Shown piece after piece: positions 28,201 to 34,727 of a stretch of 64,000 nucleotides of DNA. Below the pieces are notes generated by a model. The model was not told the origin of the DNA, made no database searches, and saw only the letters and a list, made by a program, of their open reading frames with translations. Source of the stretch: Closterium sp. Naga37s-1 (Eukaryota > Streptophyta > Zygnematophyceae > Desmidiales > Closteriaceae). Each line of letters begins with the position of its first letter. Within the stretch, counting starts at the first letter, position 1. The DNA lies in NCBI GenBank assembly GCA_947471745.1, contig CANJKZ010000820.1, positions 4,306,501 to 4,370,500 of the forward strand. The letters are read 5' to 3'. Position numbers and translations under genes: made by a program.

Positions 28201-31190
28201 TCTGCTACCAACCCCTCTTTTTCCTGCCTCCCCGCCACTCACCTCAACGATTTCCTTCCTTCGTTTCCCTCCCCTCCCCCATTCCCTCCCCTCCCCACTT
28301 CCTTCCCCTCCTCCGTTCCCTCCCCTCCCCGATTCCCTCCCATTTCCCTCATTTCCTCCGCTCCCCTGTTCCCTCGCCCCCTCCCTGCTCCCAATCAGTT
28401 GGTGAACGACGATGCCGACCACCTTCCCGGCTACAGTCCGCACTTGGCCGCCCAGATTGAGGCGGGGTTCACTATAGCCGACCGGGGTGAGTGGGCGGCA
28501 GTGGGCCGAGCGGAGGCAGTGTTTAGATGGAGAGCTGAAGGGCTTGGATGAAAACGAATGGAAAGTACTGAATAAGCTTGAGGAGCATGCATAGCAGGAT
28601 GGGGCAAGGGCAGAGCAGGAGAAGCTTGAGAGCGACAGGAAGCCAACAAAAAATAGGGGGGCCAAATGGGAGTTTGGTCAGGAGGGTAGTTGAGGTGAAG
28701 AGGGTATTTGAGGTGAATAGGGTAGTTGAGGTGAATAGGGTGGTTAAGTTGAGGTGCAGAGGGTATTTGAGGTGAAGTGTGCACTAGAAGGACTGTTTAT
28801 TATGTTCTCTTTTTTCAAACCTGTCAACCCTAATATATTGGCAGATAACAAGGGCCACGTGTCACTCTCTGATTTGCTGGAGTTCATGCAGTCGCAGTAC
28901 GGACTCGGCCACGACTACGTGACGGCGCTCGCCCACCAGATGCACATCGACGAATCAAATCAGATCTCCAAGTGAGCCAACAAAAGCCGGTGAAGGAACC
29001 GGTGAATGGATAGGTTGAGTGAGGAGCCAAGACTCACTGAGACATGTCTGAAACTCGCGTGGATGGGAGAAGGTCTCAAGGAGAAGAGAAGGCTTAGGAG
29101 AAGGAGATTTGAAAGTTGGGGGGAACAATGAGCAAGGTTGGAGGGTGGCTTGGCTGGGCCTTGCCAATCTTTGAGGTGAGGTTAACCTCTGAATGGGTTG
29201 GTATGGCATGTGCGTGCGATCATTTGTGTGTGTGGTATTGAAGTGGAGTGGGAGGTCGTTCATGGTGCGATGTGGTGGATGCAGCTAAATTCTTACGTTC
29301 TTGGGATCCCATCACATGGCACATGCCGTGTGTGTGCCATGTGACATCATGGCGTTCATGCTGCGGTGCGCTGCGGTGCGGTGCGATGCGGTGGATGCAA
29401 CTTGATTTCCTTCATGAAATCCCATCCATCATGCATGTGCCGTGTGCCATGCACTCCCCGTGCGATGTGTTCCATGTCCCGCCAGGGCGGACTGGGAGTC
29501 ATTCATGGTGCGGTGGATGAGGCGCAACGCACAGAGGGACAACAACGTGTGTGTCGTCAACCTCACCACCCCGGCCAACTACTTCCACGCCCTCCGCCGC
29601 CAGGTGCTTTCTTCTCCCCACCACCAGGTGCCCTCCGCCGCCAGGTGCGCTTTGCCGCCAGGTGCTCTTTGCTGTCAGGTGCTCTTTGCTGTCAGGTGCT
29701 CTTTGCTGTCAGGTGCTCTTTGCTGTCAGGTGCTCTTTGCTGTCAGGTGCTCTTTGCTGTCAGGTGCTCTTTGCTGTCAGGTGCTCTTTGCTGTCAGGTG
29801 CGCTTTGCTGTCAGGTGCGCTTTGCTGTCAGGTGCGCTTTGCTGTCAGGTGCGCTTTGCTGTCAGGTGCGCTTTGCTGTCAGGTGCCCTCTGCTGTCAGG
29901 TGCCCTCCACTGCCGAGTGTGTGCAGGTACGAGTTTTGACATGTCCCATGTATAGCTTGCTGCCATGTCGCATGTGTTGCCATAATGCCATCATATGCAT
30001 ATTACTACCACCTTCATCTCTCCCCATCCTCTCACCTCTCCCCTCCCCATTCACCCATCTATACCCATGTGCACCCATCTGCCAATCGCCTCCGTGGTGC
30101 AGGTCAATCGGCACTTCTCTAAGCCCCTCGTTGTCATGTCCCCCAAGGTAACGCTCTCTGTTGCTCATGCCATAAACACTGCAGCATAATAATGCACGTG
30201 TCCGATCCGATATTGAGTCCCCCCCCCCTTATGGAAGTTTCAGTCTTGACGATGTCAATAATAGTGTAGTCAGGGAAAGTGGATCTACGTAAGAGGGTGA
30301 AACTGCCACACGCCGGGGTACACCAAAGCGGGGGTGTTGTGCTGTCACGATGTGTCTTTTCTCCCCACGACAGTGCGTCTTTCATAATAGGCCAAACCCC
30401 CCTCCCCCCTCTACCTTTCCTCCTCTCCCCGCACCCTCCCGCCCCCTCCTTCCTCCCATTCCACCCCCATTTCGTTTCCCCTCCTCCGGCCAAAAAAGTA
30501 CCCGCTGCTGCACACAAGCCCGGCACATCGCCTCTCACTGTAAAAATTGTTCAAAAGTGATACAAGCATCTCCATCTGCTTACCCGCGTTCGATTCGAAC
30601 CCCCACGTTTGCCCAAGCAGTACCTGCTGCATCACAAGCCATGCGCGTCACCGCTCAGCCATTTCACATCCGGCACATTCTTCCAGTGAGTGAGCCCTGC
30701 CTCCCCTCACCTTCCAGTGAGCCCTGCTTCCCCTGTCGTCCTTCTTGCAACATCCCCCAAAATCCCCTTCCACAGGCTATGTGCTTCCCTTACACGCCCT
30801 CGCTGGAACGCTTTTATACGTCGACTTCAAGAATGCTTCTAACATTGTATAGAAGAACTTTTGCACCCCTCTGTGCAATGTGCCCCTGCCAGGGCGAGGC
30901 CTGTGCTACTGGATGGCGACGTAGGCGACAACACGAGGCATGCAGAATGCATGTGCTGTGTGCTTCCCTTCCACTCCCCTCTGTGCAGTGCGTGTGCAAT
31001 GTGCTTCCTTTTCCCTCCCCTCACTGCAATGCATGTGCTATGTGCCTCATTTTCCCTCCCCTCTGTGCAATGTGTGCACGCCAGGCCAGTGATAGCGGAT
31101 GGAGACATAGGAGACAACATGCGGCATCTGCATGCTGACAAGCTGCTGCCGCCCGGCCAGATGAAACGCCTCGTGCTGTGCTCAGGAAAG
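6599..31190 (+). CDS. OGDH: 2-oxoglutarate dehydrogenase E1 component, mitochondrial-type, with EF-hand pair insertion (25 exons; C-terminus not in window)
   Basis: ThDP-dependent E1 of the 2-oxoglutarate dehydrogenase complex (TCA cycle, decarboxylates 2-oxoglutarate). 25 phase-consistent exons give 1150 codons. Landmarks: [25 protein letters not shown]; catalytic GMAHRGRL (H466); [12 protein letters not shown] (H533); ThDP/Mg motif HGDAAF (G567-D568) to [106 protein letters not shown]. Residues said to separate OGDH from 2-oxoadipate dehydrogenase (F433, Y508, F605 here) are the OGDH type, from recall of published structures. The N-terminus is Arg/Ser-rich and lacks the usual FL.G.SA.Y.EELY..W segment. 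The start codon (6599) is tentative; M147 (7037) is an in-frame alternative. The last roughly 120 residues should follow the satellite. Confidence 0.95.
7512..7824 (+). CDS. OGDH: OGDH exon 2
   Basis: Residues 234-337. Completes [15 protein letters not shown], then an alanine tract made by a GCT/GCA/GCG run at 7561-7590, a Gly/Ser/Lys linker, and [20 protein letters not shown]. Acceptor GGCAG|ACCCC, donor AAGAG|GTACGG. Confidence 0.9.
8056..8786 (+). repeat. CACAG pentanucleotide microsatellite, about 0.73 kb, OGDH intron 2
   Basis: Near-perfect (CACAG)n with rare A>T or C>A changes clustered at the right end (8700-8786). It runs directly into a partial copy of exon 3 at the sequence GCACAGCTGTTCTGG, which is also present in the true exon. 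Confidence 0.97.
8772..8968 (+). repeat. two partial 5' copies of OGDH exon 3
   Basis: The copy at 8877-8968 keeps the acceptor (GGCAG|GTACTTCCTGGGAGAG) and reads [20 protein letters not shown] before diverging. An older fragment at 8772-8850 shares CAGCACAGCTGTTCTGG and the following intron sequence (CCCATCTCATCGCCCC). Both lie upstream of exon 3. Confidence 0.9.
9016..9251 (+). CDS. OGDH: OGDH exon 3
   Basis: Residues 338-416 plus one base. [20 protein letters not shown] then [10 protein letters not shown], matching the E1 N-terminal helical domain, through [20 protein letters not shown]. Acceptor TGCAG|GTAC, donor GCCG|GTGAGT. Confidence 0.92.
9276..9412 (+). repeat. partial 3' copy of OGDH exon 3 with donor
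   Basis: Reads [20 protein letters not shown] and [13 protein letters not shown], ends TATGCCG|GTGAGG, and is open and in frame. It lacks the first half of the exon and an obvious in-phase acceptor. Confidence 0.9.
9489..9790 (+). repeat. two partial 5' copies of OGDH exon 4
   Basis: The copy at 9711-9782 keeps the acceptor (CACAG|ACACC) and reads [20 protein letters not shown] before diverging after GGTGCC. A decayed fragment at 9489-9535 shares CGGTTTGGCATTGAG. Both are upstream of exon 4. Confidence 0.88.
9853..10003 (+). CDS. OGDH: OGDH exon 4 (catalytic HRGRL histidine)
   Basis: Residues 417-466. [20 protein letters not shown], then GEALVPG and ...VELGMAH; Arg467 is split with exon 5. 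Acceptor TTCAG|ACGC, donor CATAG|GTGGGT. It is followed immediately by a donor-derived minisatellite. Confidence 0.94.
10005..10803 (+). repeat. 17-bp minisatellite GTGGGTGGGGTGCACAG (about 40 copies), OGDH intron 4
   Basis: A regular array runs from about 10129 to 10803, preceded by irregular copies starting at the exon 4 donor. Early units have GCGCACAG, later ones GTGCACAG. Every junction reads CACAG|GTGGGT, matching the exon 4 donor ATAG|GTGGGT. A fragment of the exon end (ATGGCTCATGGGTGGGTGG) recurs at 10106. Confidence 0.97.
10905..11000 (+). repeat. 49-bp direct repeat, pyrimidine-rich, OGDH intron 4
   Basis: The block CGCACTCTCCTCGTCCTTAA plus CCTTCCCCTCTTCCGCCCT occurs twice in tandem. 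It may contribute the polypyrimidine tract of exon 5. Confidence 0.85.
11053..11182 (+). CDS. OGDH: OGDH exon 5
   Basis: Residues 467-510. Completes [20 protein letters not shown], then a short acidic linker and QVGDVKYHL. Acceptor AAAAG|AGGTCG after a pyrimidine-rich tract, donor CTG|GTATGT, phase 0 at the end. Confidence 0.9.
11226..11262 (+). repeat. short copy of OGDH exon 5 middle
   Basis: CACCTGAGGTTTCACCTGA followed by a CTGAACTC match duplicates the codons for PPEVSPEL 44 bp after the exon 5 donor. Confidence 0.75.
11605..11640 (+). CDS. OGDH: OGDH exon 6 (36-bp microexon)
   Basis: Twelve codons, [12 protein letters not shown], joining KYHL to [12 protein letters not shown] as expected from the family. 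Acceptor GGCAG|GGC, donor CAG|GTGAGA, phase 0 both sides. Confidence 0.88.
11844..12262 (+). repeat. three partial 5' copies of OGDH exon 7
   Basis: Copies start at 11844, 12027 and 12200, each after CAG, with period about 150-180 bp. The second and third read [20 protein letters not shown] in frame before diverging; the first has a small insertion breaking the frame. All lie upstream of the full exon. Confidence 0.93.
12349..12465 (+). CDS. OGDH: OGDH exon 7 (NPSHLE histidine)
   Basis: Residues 523-561. [39 protein letters not shown]. Only this fourth copy runs to a donor (ATG|GTGGGT) in frame. Confidence 0.94.
12786..12848 (+). CDS. OGDH: OGDH exon 8 (ThDP GD motif)
   Basis: Residues 562-582, [20 protein letters not shown]. 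Acceptor TCCAG|GGC, donor CAG|GTACGG, phase 0. Confidence 0.95.
12897..13456. mobile_element. putative MITE-like element with double terminal inverted repeats, OGDH intron 8
   Basis: The left end has two direct copies of AAGTTCCCCCACC (12898-12910 and 12915-12927). The right end has the inverse, GGTGGGGGAACTTC (13443-13456), preceded by GTGGGGGAACTTC (13426-13438). The 17-bp stretch at 12914-12930 is exactly inverted at 13440-13456. The 500-bp interior shows no coding signal. Target duplication not resolved. Confidence 0.65.
13642..13764 (+). CDS. OGDH: OGDH exon 9 (ThDP NNQ motif)
   Basis: Residues 583-623. [20 protein letters not shown], then [20 protein letters not shown]. Acceptor GGAGCAG|CTG, donor AAG|GTGAGC, phase 0. 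Confidence 0.94.
13908..14022 (+). repeat. open, near-identical copy of OGDH exon 9 lacking its first codons
   Basis: From TACACAACGGGCGG onward it encodes the same residues as exon 9 ([19 protein letters not shown]...) with only synonymous changes seen, and keeps AAG|GTGAGC. The first 6-7 codons are replaced; a weak in-phase AAAG could serve as acceptor. It could be an alternative exon. Confidence 0.85.
14124..14226 (+). repeat. decayed copy of OGDH exon 9
   Basis: Shares CACCACCGACCCCAAGCT and CACTTCGCCAAG|GTGAGC, but indels in the NNQ region break the frame. Confidence 0.88.
14444..14512 (+). repeat. partial 5' copy of OGDH exon 10
   Basis: Keeps TTTGCTGCAG|GCAGTGGGGGCGCCC and reads [10 protein letters not shown], then diverges into a broken stretch. 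Confidence 0.88.
14570..14656 (+). CDS. OGDH: OGDH exon 10
   Basis: Residues 624-652, [20 protein letters not shown] then CSLAVDWRQ. Acceptor CTGCAG|GCA, donor CAG|GTGCGC, phase 0. Confidence 0.95.
14926..15045 (+). repeat. TGCATG-type short repeat ending at the exon 11 acceptor
   Basis: Runs of GTGCAT and GTGGCAT fill the last about 120 bp of intron 10. The exon 11 acceptor (GGGGGAGCAG|ACATTC) therefore has almost no pyrimidine tract. Confidence 0.9.
15052..15114 (+). CDS. OGDH: OGDH exon 11
   Basis: Residues 653-673, [20 protein letters not shown] plus Q, a highly conserved E1 segment. Donor CAG|GTGGGG, phase 0. Confidence 0.93.
15201..15366 (+). repeat. two partial 3' copies of OGDH exon 11 with donors
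   Basis: Copies at 15201-15256 ([18 protein letters not shown], open) and 15325-15366 (from [13 protein letters not shown]) keep CAG|GTGGGC and CAG|GTGAGC. Both lie downstream of the full exon and lack its start. Confidence 0.92.
15782..15892 (+). CDS. OGDH: OGDH exon 12
   Basis: Residues 674-710. [37 protein letters not shown]. Acceptor CACAG|GAC after a pyrimidine tract, donor GAG|GTGAGG, phase 0. Confidence 0.93.
15983..16232 (+). repeat. two partial 3' copies of OGDH exon 12 with donors
   Basis: Copies ending at 16042 and 16232 keep CTCTATGCCGCCCGGCTCAT-like sequence and the donor G|GTGAGGGC. The second contains a TAG in place of TAT. Confidence 0.9.
16286..16404. repeat. perfect 18-bp inverted repeat flanked by 25-bp direct repeats, OGDH intron 12
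   Basis: The arm GCAGTGAGGTGTATTTTG (16311-16328), an 8-nt loop AGGCGCCA, and an exact inverse (16337-16354). CTTATTGCTGGATGGATGCA plus TGAAT occurs on both sides (16286 and 16379). It looks like a small fold-back insertion. Confidence 0.85.
16629..16737 (+). CDS. OGDH: OGDH exon 13
   Basis: Residues 711-746 plus one base. [36 protein letters not shown]. Acceptor AACAG|GAG, donor CAAG|GTGAGG. Confidence 0.9.
16983..17236 (+). repeat. TGGCA / TGGCATGGCG short repeat running up to the exon 14 acceptor
   Basis: About 250 bp of 5-bp and 10-bp periodic sequence (GGCATGGCATGGCGTGGCA). It ends exactly at GTGGCAG|GCGAGG, so exon 14 has a repeat in place of a pyrimidine tract. Confidence 0.93.
17237..17313 (+). 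CDS. OGDH: OGDH exon 14
   Basis: Residues 747-772, [20 protein letters not shown] then KTLQRV. The TG(V/L)P segment matches the family. Phase in and out is consistent; donor GTG|GTGAGA. Confidence 0.83.
17628..17675 (+). CDS. OGDH: OGDH exon 15
   Basis: Residues 773-788, [16 protein letters not shown] (the P..F..H element). Acceptor CACAG|GGA, donor CAG|GTACTG. Confidence 0.87.
17676..17715 (+). repeat. short partial copy of OGDH exon 15
   Basis: ACTGTACCGGACxTCACCTTGCAxCCT repeats the end of exon 15 immediately after its donor. Confidence 0.7.
18047..18132 (+). CDS. OGDH: OGDH exon 16
   Basis: Residues 789-816 plus two bases. [20 protein letters not shown] then AMAEALAFG. Acceptor CCAG|GTG, donor TTCGG|GTATGC. 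Confidence 0.93.
18165..18315 (+). repeat. 16-bp array derived from OGDH exon 16 codons
   Basis: About seven copies of TGACTGGGGAAGGCGT, which matches the exon codons for TGEGIDW. It ends in a copy of the exon's last 30 bases (GCCATGGCAGAGGTTCTTGC). Confidence 0.92.
18928..18990 (+). repeat. partial 5' copy of OGDH exon 17
   Basis: Keeps CTCCAG|CTCTC and the stretch CAGACGGCAGACAGCAACCC before diverging after CCCATGC. Upstream of the full exon. Confidence 0.88.
19064..19210 (+). CDS. OGDH: OGDH exon 17 (VRLSGQD segment with short insertion)
   Basis: Residues 817-865 plus two bases. [48 protein letters not shown]. Acceptor TTCCAG|CTC after a long pyrimidine tract. Relative to the family, about 13-14 residues are inserted between SLL and VRLSGQD. 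Donor CG|GTGAGT. Confidence 0.9.
19275..19673 (+). repeat. four partial 3' copies of OGDH exon 17
   Basis: Copies end at 19331, 19452, 19559 and about 19673, spaced 110-120 bp. All carry CAACCACCxCCAxGCxGxCATGCA-type sequence; the first three keep the donor CG|GTGAGT. The third has an in-frame TAG. Confidence 0.93.
19766..19845 (+). repeat. partial 5' copy of OGDH exon 18
   Basis: Keeps CCCAG|GTACACCCC and reads [20 protein letters not shown] before diverging. Confidence 0.92.
19934..20075 (+). CDS. OGDH: OGDH exon 18
   Basis: Residues 866-913. [47 protein letters not shown]. Acceptor CCCAG|G, donor CAG|GTGAGA, phase 0. Confidence 0.95.
20108..20147 (+). repeat. short 3' copy of OGDH exon 18 with donor
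   Basis: CAGAGAATGCTCTGGTCTGC and GGCTCAG|GTGGGT repeat the end of the exon just downstream. Confidence 0.82.
20196..27514 (+). repeat. 7.3-kb homopyrimidine tandem array (10-bp unit CTCCTTTCCC), OGDH intron 18
   Basis: The 10-bp unit repeats about 730 times, with single-base deletions or fused units, which become more frequent between about 23,400 and 27,300. The plus strand is almost all C and T; the rare purines include 23230, 23469 and 25511. Huge ORFs on both strands are frame artefacts. Confidence 0.98.
27655..27816 (+). CDS. OGDH: OGDH exon 19
   Basis: Residues 914-967. [54 protein letters not shown]. Acceptor GTCAG|TTT, donor CAG|GTGGGT. Confidence 0.95.
27945..28086 (+). repeat. 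partial 3' copies of OGDH exon 19 with donors
   Basis: A fragment at 27948-27966 (GGAGAGGTACCTGCAG|GTGGGT) and a longer copy at 28005-28086 (CTGCTGCTGCCACACGGCA to AGAGGTACCTGCAG|GTGGGT). Both lie downstream of the full exon. Confidence 0.88.
28399..28486 (+). CDS. OGDH: OGDH exon 20 (EF-hand helix E and loop start)
   Basis: Residues 968-996 plus one base. [11 protein letters not shown], as at the equivalent place in other E1s, then [17 protein letters not shown], an amphipathic helix entering a calcium-loop motif. Acceptor ATCAG|TTG, donor CGGG|GTGAGT; the split codon is Asp997. Confidence 0.9.
28845..28971 (+). CDS. OGDH: OGDH exon 21 (EF-hand pair core)
   Basis: Residues 997-1038 plus two bases. 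[20 protein letters not shown], then [16 protein letters not shown]. Loop 1, [12 protein letters not shown], has D1, D3, K5, G6, V8 and D12. Loop 2, [12 protein letters not shown], is degenerate (H at position 1, N at position 6). Acceptor GGCAG|ATAAC, donor CCAA|GTGAGC. Confidence 0.9.
28972..29485 (+). other. OGDH intron 21
   Basis: No coding signal. It contains two related blocks around 29250-29300 and 29355-29405 (GTGCGATGxGGTGGATGCA) separated by about 115 bp, another tandem duplication. Confidence 0.6.
29486..29603 (+). CDS. OGDH: OGDH exon 22
   Basis: Residues 1039-1078. [20 protein letters not shown] ends the second EF-hand helix and runs straight into [19 protein letters not shown], the conserved E1 segment. 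Acceptor GCCAG|G, donor CAG|GTGCTT. Confidence 0.94.
29620..29925 (+). repeat. 17-bp minisatellite GTGCTCTTTGCTGTCAG at the OGDH exon 22 donor
   Basis: About 16 copies start 20 bp after the donor with intermediate forms (CTCCGCCGCCAG|GTGC) identical to the exon end CTCCGCCGCCAG|GTGC. Variants are GTGCGC and GTGCCC. Each junction reads CAG|GTGC. Confidence 0.95.
30103..30147 (+). CDS. OGDH: OGDH exon 23
   Basis: Residues 1079-1093, [15 protein letters not shown]. Acceptor GTGCAG|GTC, donor AAG|GTAACG, phase 0. Confidence 0.94.
30499..30548 (+). repeat. partial 5' copy of OGDH exon 24
   Basis: After AAAAAG, the sequence TACCCGCTGCTGCACACAAG is a diverged form of the exon 24 start TACCTGCTGCATCACAAG. 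Frame broken. Confidence 0.78.
30621..30685 (+). CDS. OGDH: OGDH exon 24
   Basis: Residues 1094-1114 plus two bases, [20 protein letters not shown] then F, equivalent to the LLRHK...S.L.EF segment. Acceptor AAGCAG|TAC, donor TTCCA|GTGAGT. Confidence 0.88.
30890..30952 (+). repeat. partial 5' copy of OGDH exon 25
   Basis: AGGCCTGTGCTACTGGATGG, CGACGTAGGCGACAACA and CATGCAGAATGCATG align with the exon 25 start. Broken frame, upstream of the full exon. Confidence 0.8.
31085..31190 (+). CDS. OGDH: OGDH exon 25 (last exon visible)
   Basis: Residues 1115-1150. [35 protein letters not shown]. Donor AAG|GTGAAC at 31191, phase 0. In the family the chain continues for about 120 residues (YYEL... to the EEP..MG segment), none of which is seen here. 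Confidence 0.93.
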
Positions 31191-31295
31191 GTGAACCATG
31201 AGCATGCTCTGTGGTGTGTTGCATGTAGAGATTGTGGTGACATGACATGCTATGTGGGATGGCATGTGATGGCATGGCACGGCACTTGCTAGCTA

Positions 31296-34200
31296 CACCA
31301 CATGCTATGCTGCCACATGCTATGCTGCCACATGCTATGCTGCCACATGCTATGCTGCCACATGCTATGCTGCCACATGCTATGCTGCCACATGCTATGC
31401 TGCCACATGCTATGCTGCCACATGCTATGCTGCCACATGCTATGCTGCCACATGCTATGCTGCCACATGCTATGCTGCCACATGCTATGCTGCCACATGC
31501 TATGCTGCCACATGCTATGCTGCCACATGCTATGCTGCCACATGCTGTGCTGCCACATGCTATGCTGCCACATGCTGTGCTGCCACATGCTGTGCTGCCA
31601 CATGCTGTGCTGCCACATGCTGTGCTGCCACATGCTGTGCTGCCACATGCTGTGCTGCCACATGCTGTGCTGCCACATGCTATGCTGCCACATGCTATGC
31701 TGCCACATGCTATGCTGCCACATGCTATGCTGCCACATGCTATGCTGCCACATGCTGTGCTGCCACATGCTGTGCTGCCACATGCTGTGCTGCCACATGC
31801 TGTGCTGCCACATGCTATGCTGCCACATGCTGTGCTGCCACATGCTATGCTGCTACATGCTATGCTGCCACATGCTATGCTGCCACATGCTGTGCTGCCA
31901 CATGCTGTGCTGCCACATGCTATGCTGCCACATGCTATGCTGCCACATGCTGTGCTGCCACATGCTGTGCTGCCACATGCTATGCTGCCACATGCTGTGC
32001 TGCCACATGCTATGCTGCCACATGCTGTGCTGCCACATGCTGTGCTGCCACATGCTATGCTGCCACATGCTGTGCTGCCACATGCTGTGCTGCCACATGC
32101 TATGCTGCCACATGCTATGCTGCCACATGCTATGCTGCCACATGCTATGCTGCCACATGCTATGCTGCCACATGCTATGCTGCCACATGCTGTGCTGCCA
32201 CATGCTATGCTGCCACATGCTATGCTGCCACATGCTATGCTGCCACATGCTGTGCTGCCACATGCTATGCTGCCACATGCTGTGCTGCCACATGCTATGC
32301 TGCCACATGCTATGCTGCCACATGCTATGCTGCCACATGCTATGCTGCCACATGCTATGCTGCCACATGCTATGCTGCCACATGCTGTGCTGCCACATGC
32401 TATGCTGCCACATGCTGTGCTGCCACATGCTGTGCTGCCACATGCTATGCTGCCACATGCTGTGCTGCCACATGCTATGCTGCCACATGCTGTGCTGCCA
32501 CATGCTATGCTGCCACATGCTATGCTGCCACATGCTATGCTGCCACATGCTATGCTGCCACATGCTATGCTGCCACATGCTATGCTGCCACATGCTATGC
32601 TGCCACATGCTGTGCTGCCACATGCTATGCTGCCACATGCTATGCTGCCACATGCTATGCTGCCACATGCTGTGCTGCCACATGCTGTGCTGCCACATGC
32701 TATGCTGCCACATGCTATGCTGCCACATGCTGTGCTGCCACATGCTATGCTGCCACATGCTGTGCTGCCACATGCTATGCTGCCACATGCTATGCTGCCA
32801 CATGCTATGCTGCCACATGCTATGCTGCCACATGCTATGCTGCCACATGCTGTGCTGCCACATGCTATGCTGCCACATGCTATGCTGCCACATGCTATGC
32901 TGCCACATGCTATGCTGCCACATGCTATGCTGCCACATGCTATGCTGCCACATGCTGTGCTGCCACATGCTATGCTGCCACATGCTGTGCTGCCACATGC
33001 TGTGCTGCCACATGCTATGCTGCCACATGCTGTGCTGCCACATGCTATGCTGCCACATGCTATGCTGCCACATGCTGTGCTGCCACATGCTATGCTGCCA
33101 CATGCTGTGCTGCCACATGCTATGCTGCCACATGCTGTGCTGCCACATGCTATGCTGCCACATGCTATGCTGCCACATGCTGTGCTGCCACATGCTATGC
33201 TGCCACATGCTGTGCTGCCACATGCTATGCTGCCACATGCTATGCTGCCACATGCTATGCTGCCACATGCTATGCTGCCACATGCTATGCTGCCACATGC
33301 TATGCTGCCACATGCTGTGCTGCCACATGCTATGCTGCCACATGCTGTGCTGCCACATGCTGTGCTGCCACATGCTATGCTACCACATGCTGTGCTGCCA
33401 CATGCTATGCTGCCACATGCTATGCTGCCACATGCTATGCTGCCACATGCTATGCTGCCACATGCTGTGCTGCCACATGCTATGCTGCCACATGCTATGC
33501 TGCCACATGCTATGCTGCCACATGCTGTGCTGCCACATGCTATGCTGCCACATGCTGTGCTGCCACATGCTGTGCTGCCACATGCTATGCTGCCACATGC
33601 TATGCTGCCACATGCTGTGCTGCCACATGCTGTGCTGCCACATGCTATGCTGCCACATGCTATGCTGCCACATGCTATGCTGCCACATGCTATGCTGCCA
33701 CATGCTGTGCTGCCACATGCTATGCTGCCACATGCTGTGCTGCCACATGCTATGCTGCCACATGCTATGCTGCCACATGCTATGCTGCCACATGCTATGC
33801 TGCCACATGCTATGCTGCCACATGCTGTGCTGCCACATGCTGTGCTGCCACATGCTATGCTGCCACATGCTGTGCTGCCACATGCTATGCTGCCACATGC
33901 TATGCTGCCACATGCTATGCTGCCACATGCTATGCTGCCACATGCTGTGCTGCCACATGCTATGCTGCCACATGCTATGCTGCCACATGCTATGCTGCCA
34001 CATGCTGTGCTGCCACATGCTGTGCTGCCACATGCTATGCTGCCACATGCTGTGCTGCCACATGCTGTGCTGCCACATGCTGTGCTGCCACATGCTATGC
34101 TGCCACATGCTATGCTGCCACATGCTATGCTGCCACATGCTATGCTGCCACATGCTATGCTGCCACATGCTATGCTGCCACATGCTATGCTGCCACATGC

Positions 34201-34727
34201 TGTGCTGCCACATGCTATGCTGCCACATGCTGTGCTGCCACATGCTGTGCTGCCACATGCTATGCTGCCACATGCTGTGCTGCCACATGCTATGCTGCCA
34301 CATGCTGTGCTGCCACATGCTGTGCTGCCACATGCTATGCTGCCACATGCTATGCTGCCACATGCTATGCTGCCACATGCTATGCTGCCACATGCTATGC
34401 TGCCACATGCTGTGCTGCCACATGCTATGCTGCCACATGCTGTGCTGCCACATGCTGTGCTGCCACATGCTGTGCTGCCACATGCTGTGCTGCCACATGC
34501 TATGCTGCCACATGCTGTGCTGCCACATGCTATGCTGCCACATGCTGTGCTGCCACATGCTGTGCTGCCACATGCTATGCTGCCACATGCTGTGCTGCCA
34601 CATGCTGTGCTGCCACATGCTGTGCTGCCACATGCTGTGCTGCCACATGCTATGCTGCCACATGCTATGCTGCCACATGCTGTGCTGCCACATGCTGTGC
34701 TGCCACATGCTGTGCTGCCACATGCTG
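31296..34727 (+). repeat. satellite block A: CTATGCTG / CTGTGCTG variants, no indels
   Basis: Monomers keep an exact 15-bp register for 3.4 kb and vary almost only at the A/G site. The A/G pattern partly repeats about every 28 monomers (compare 32101-32280 with 32521-32700). The block ends at GTGGCTGTGCGCACATG. Confidence 0.9.

Noticed and set aside
30580..30672. tRNA-like features on the minus strand (TGGCTGAGCGGT and GGTTCGAATC).
   Set aside because: D-, anticodon and T-arms do not pair, no acceptor stem is formed, and half of the region is OGDH exon 24.
6599..31190. The E1 gene as a 2-oxoadipate dehydrogenase (DHTKD1 type).
   Set aside because: The missing N-terminal segment and the PVI.D ending are DHTKD1-like, but F433, Y508 and F605 and GDVKYHLG are the OGDH forms; substrate assay would settle it.
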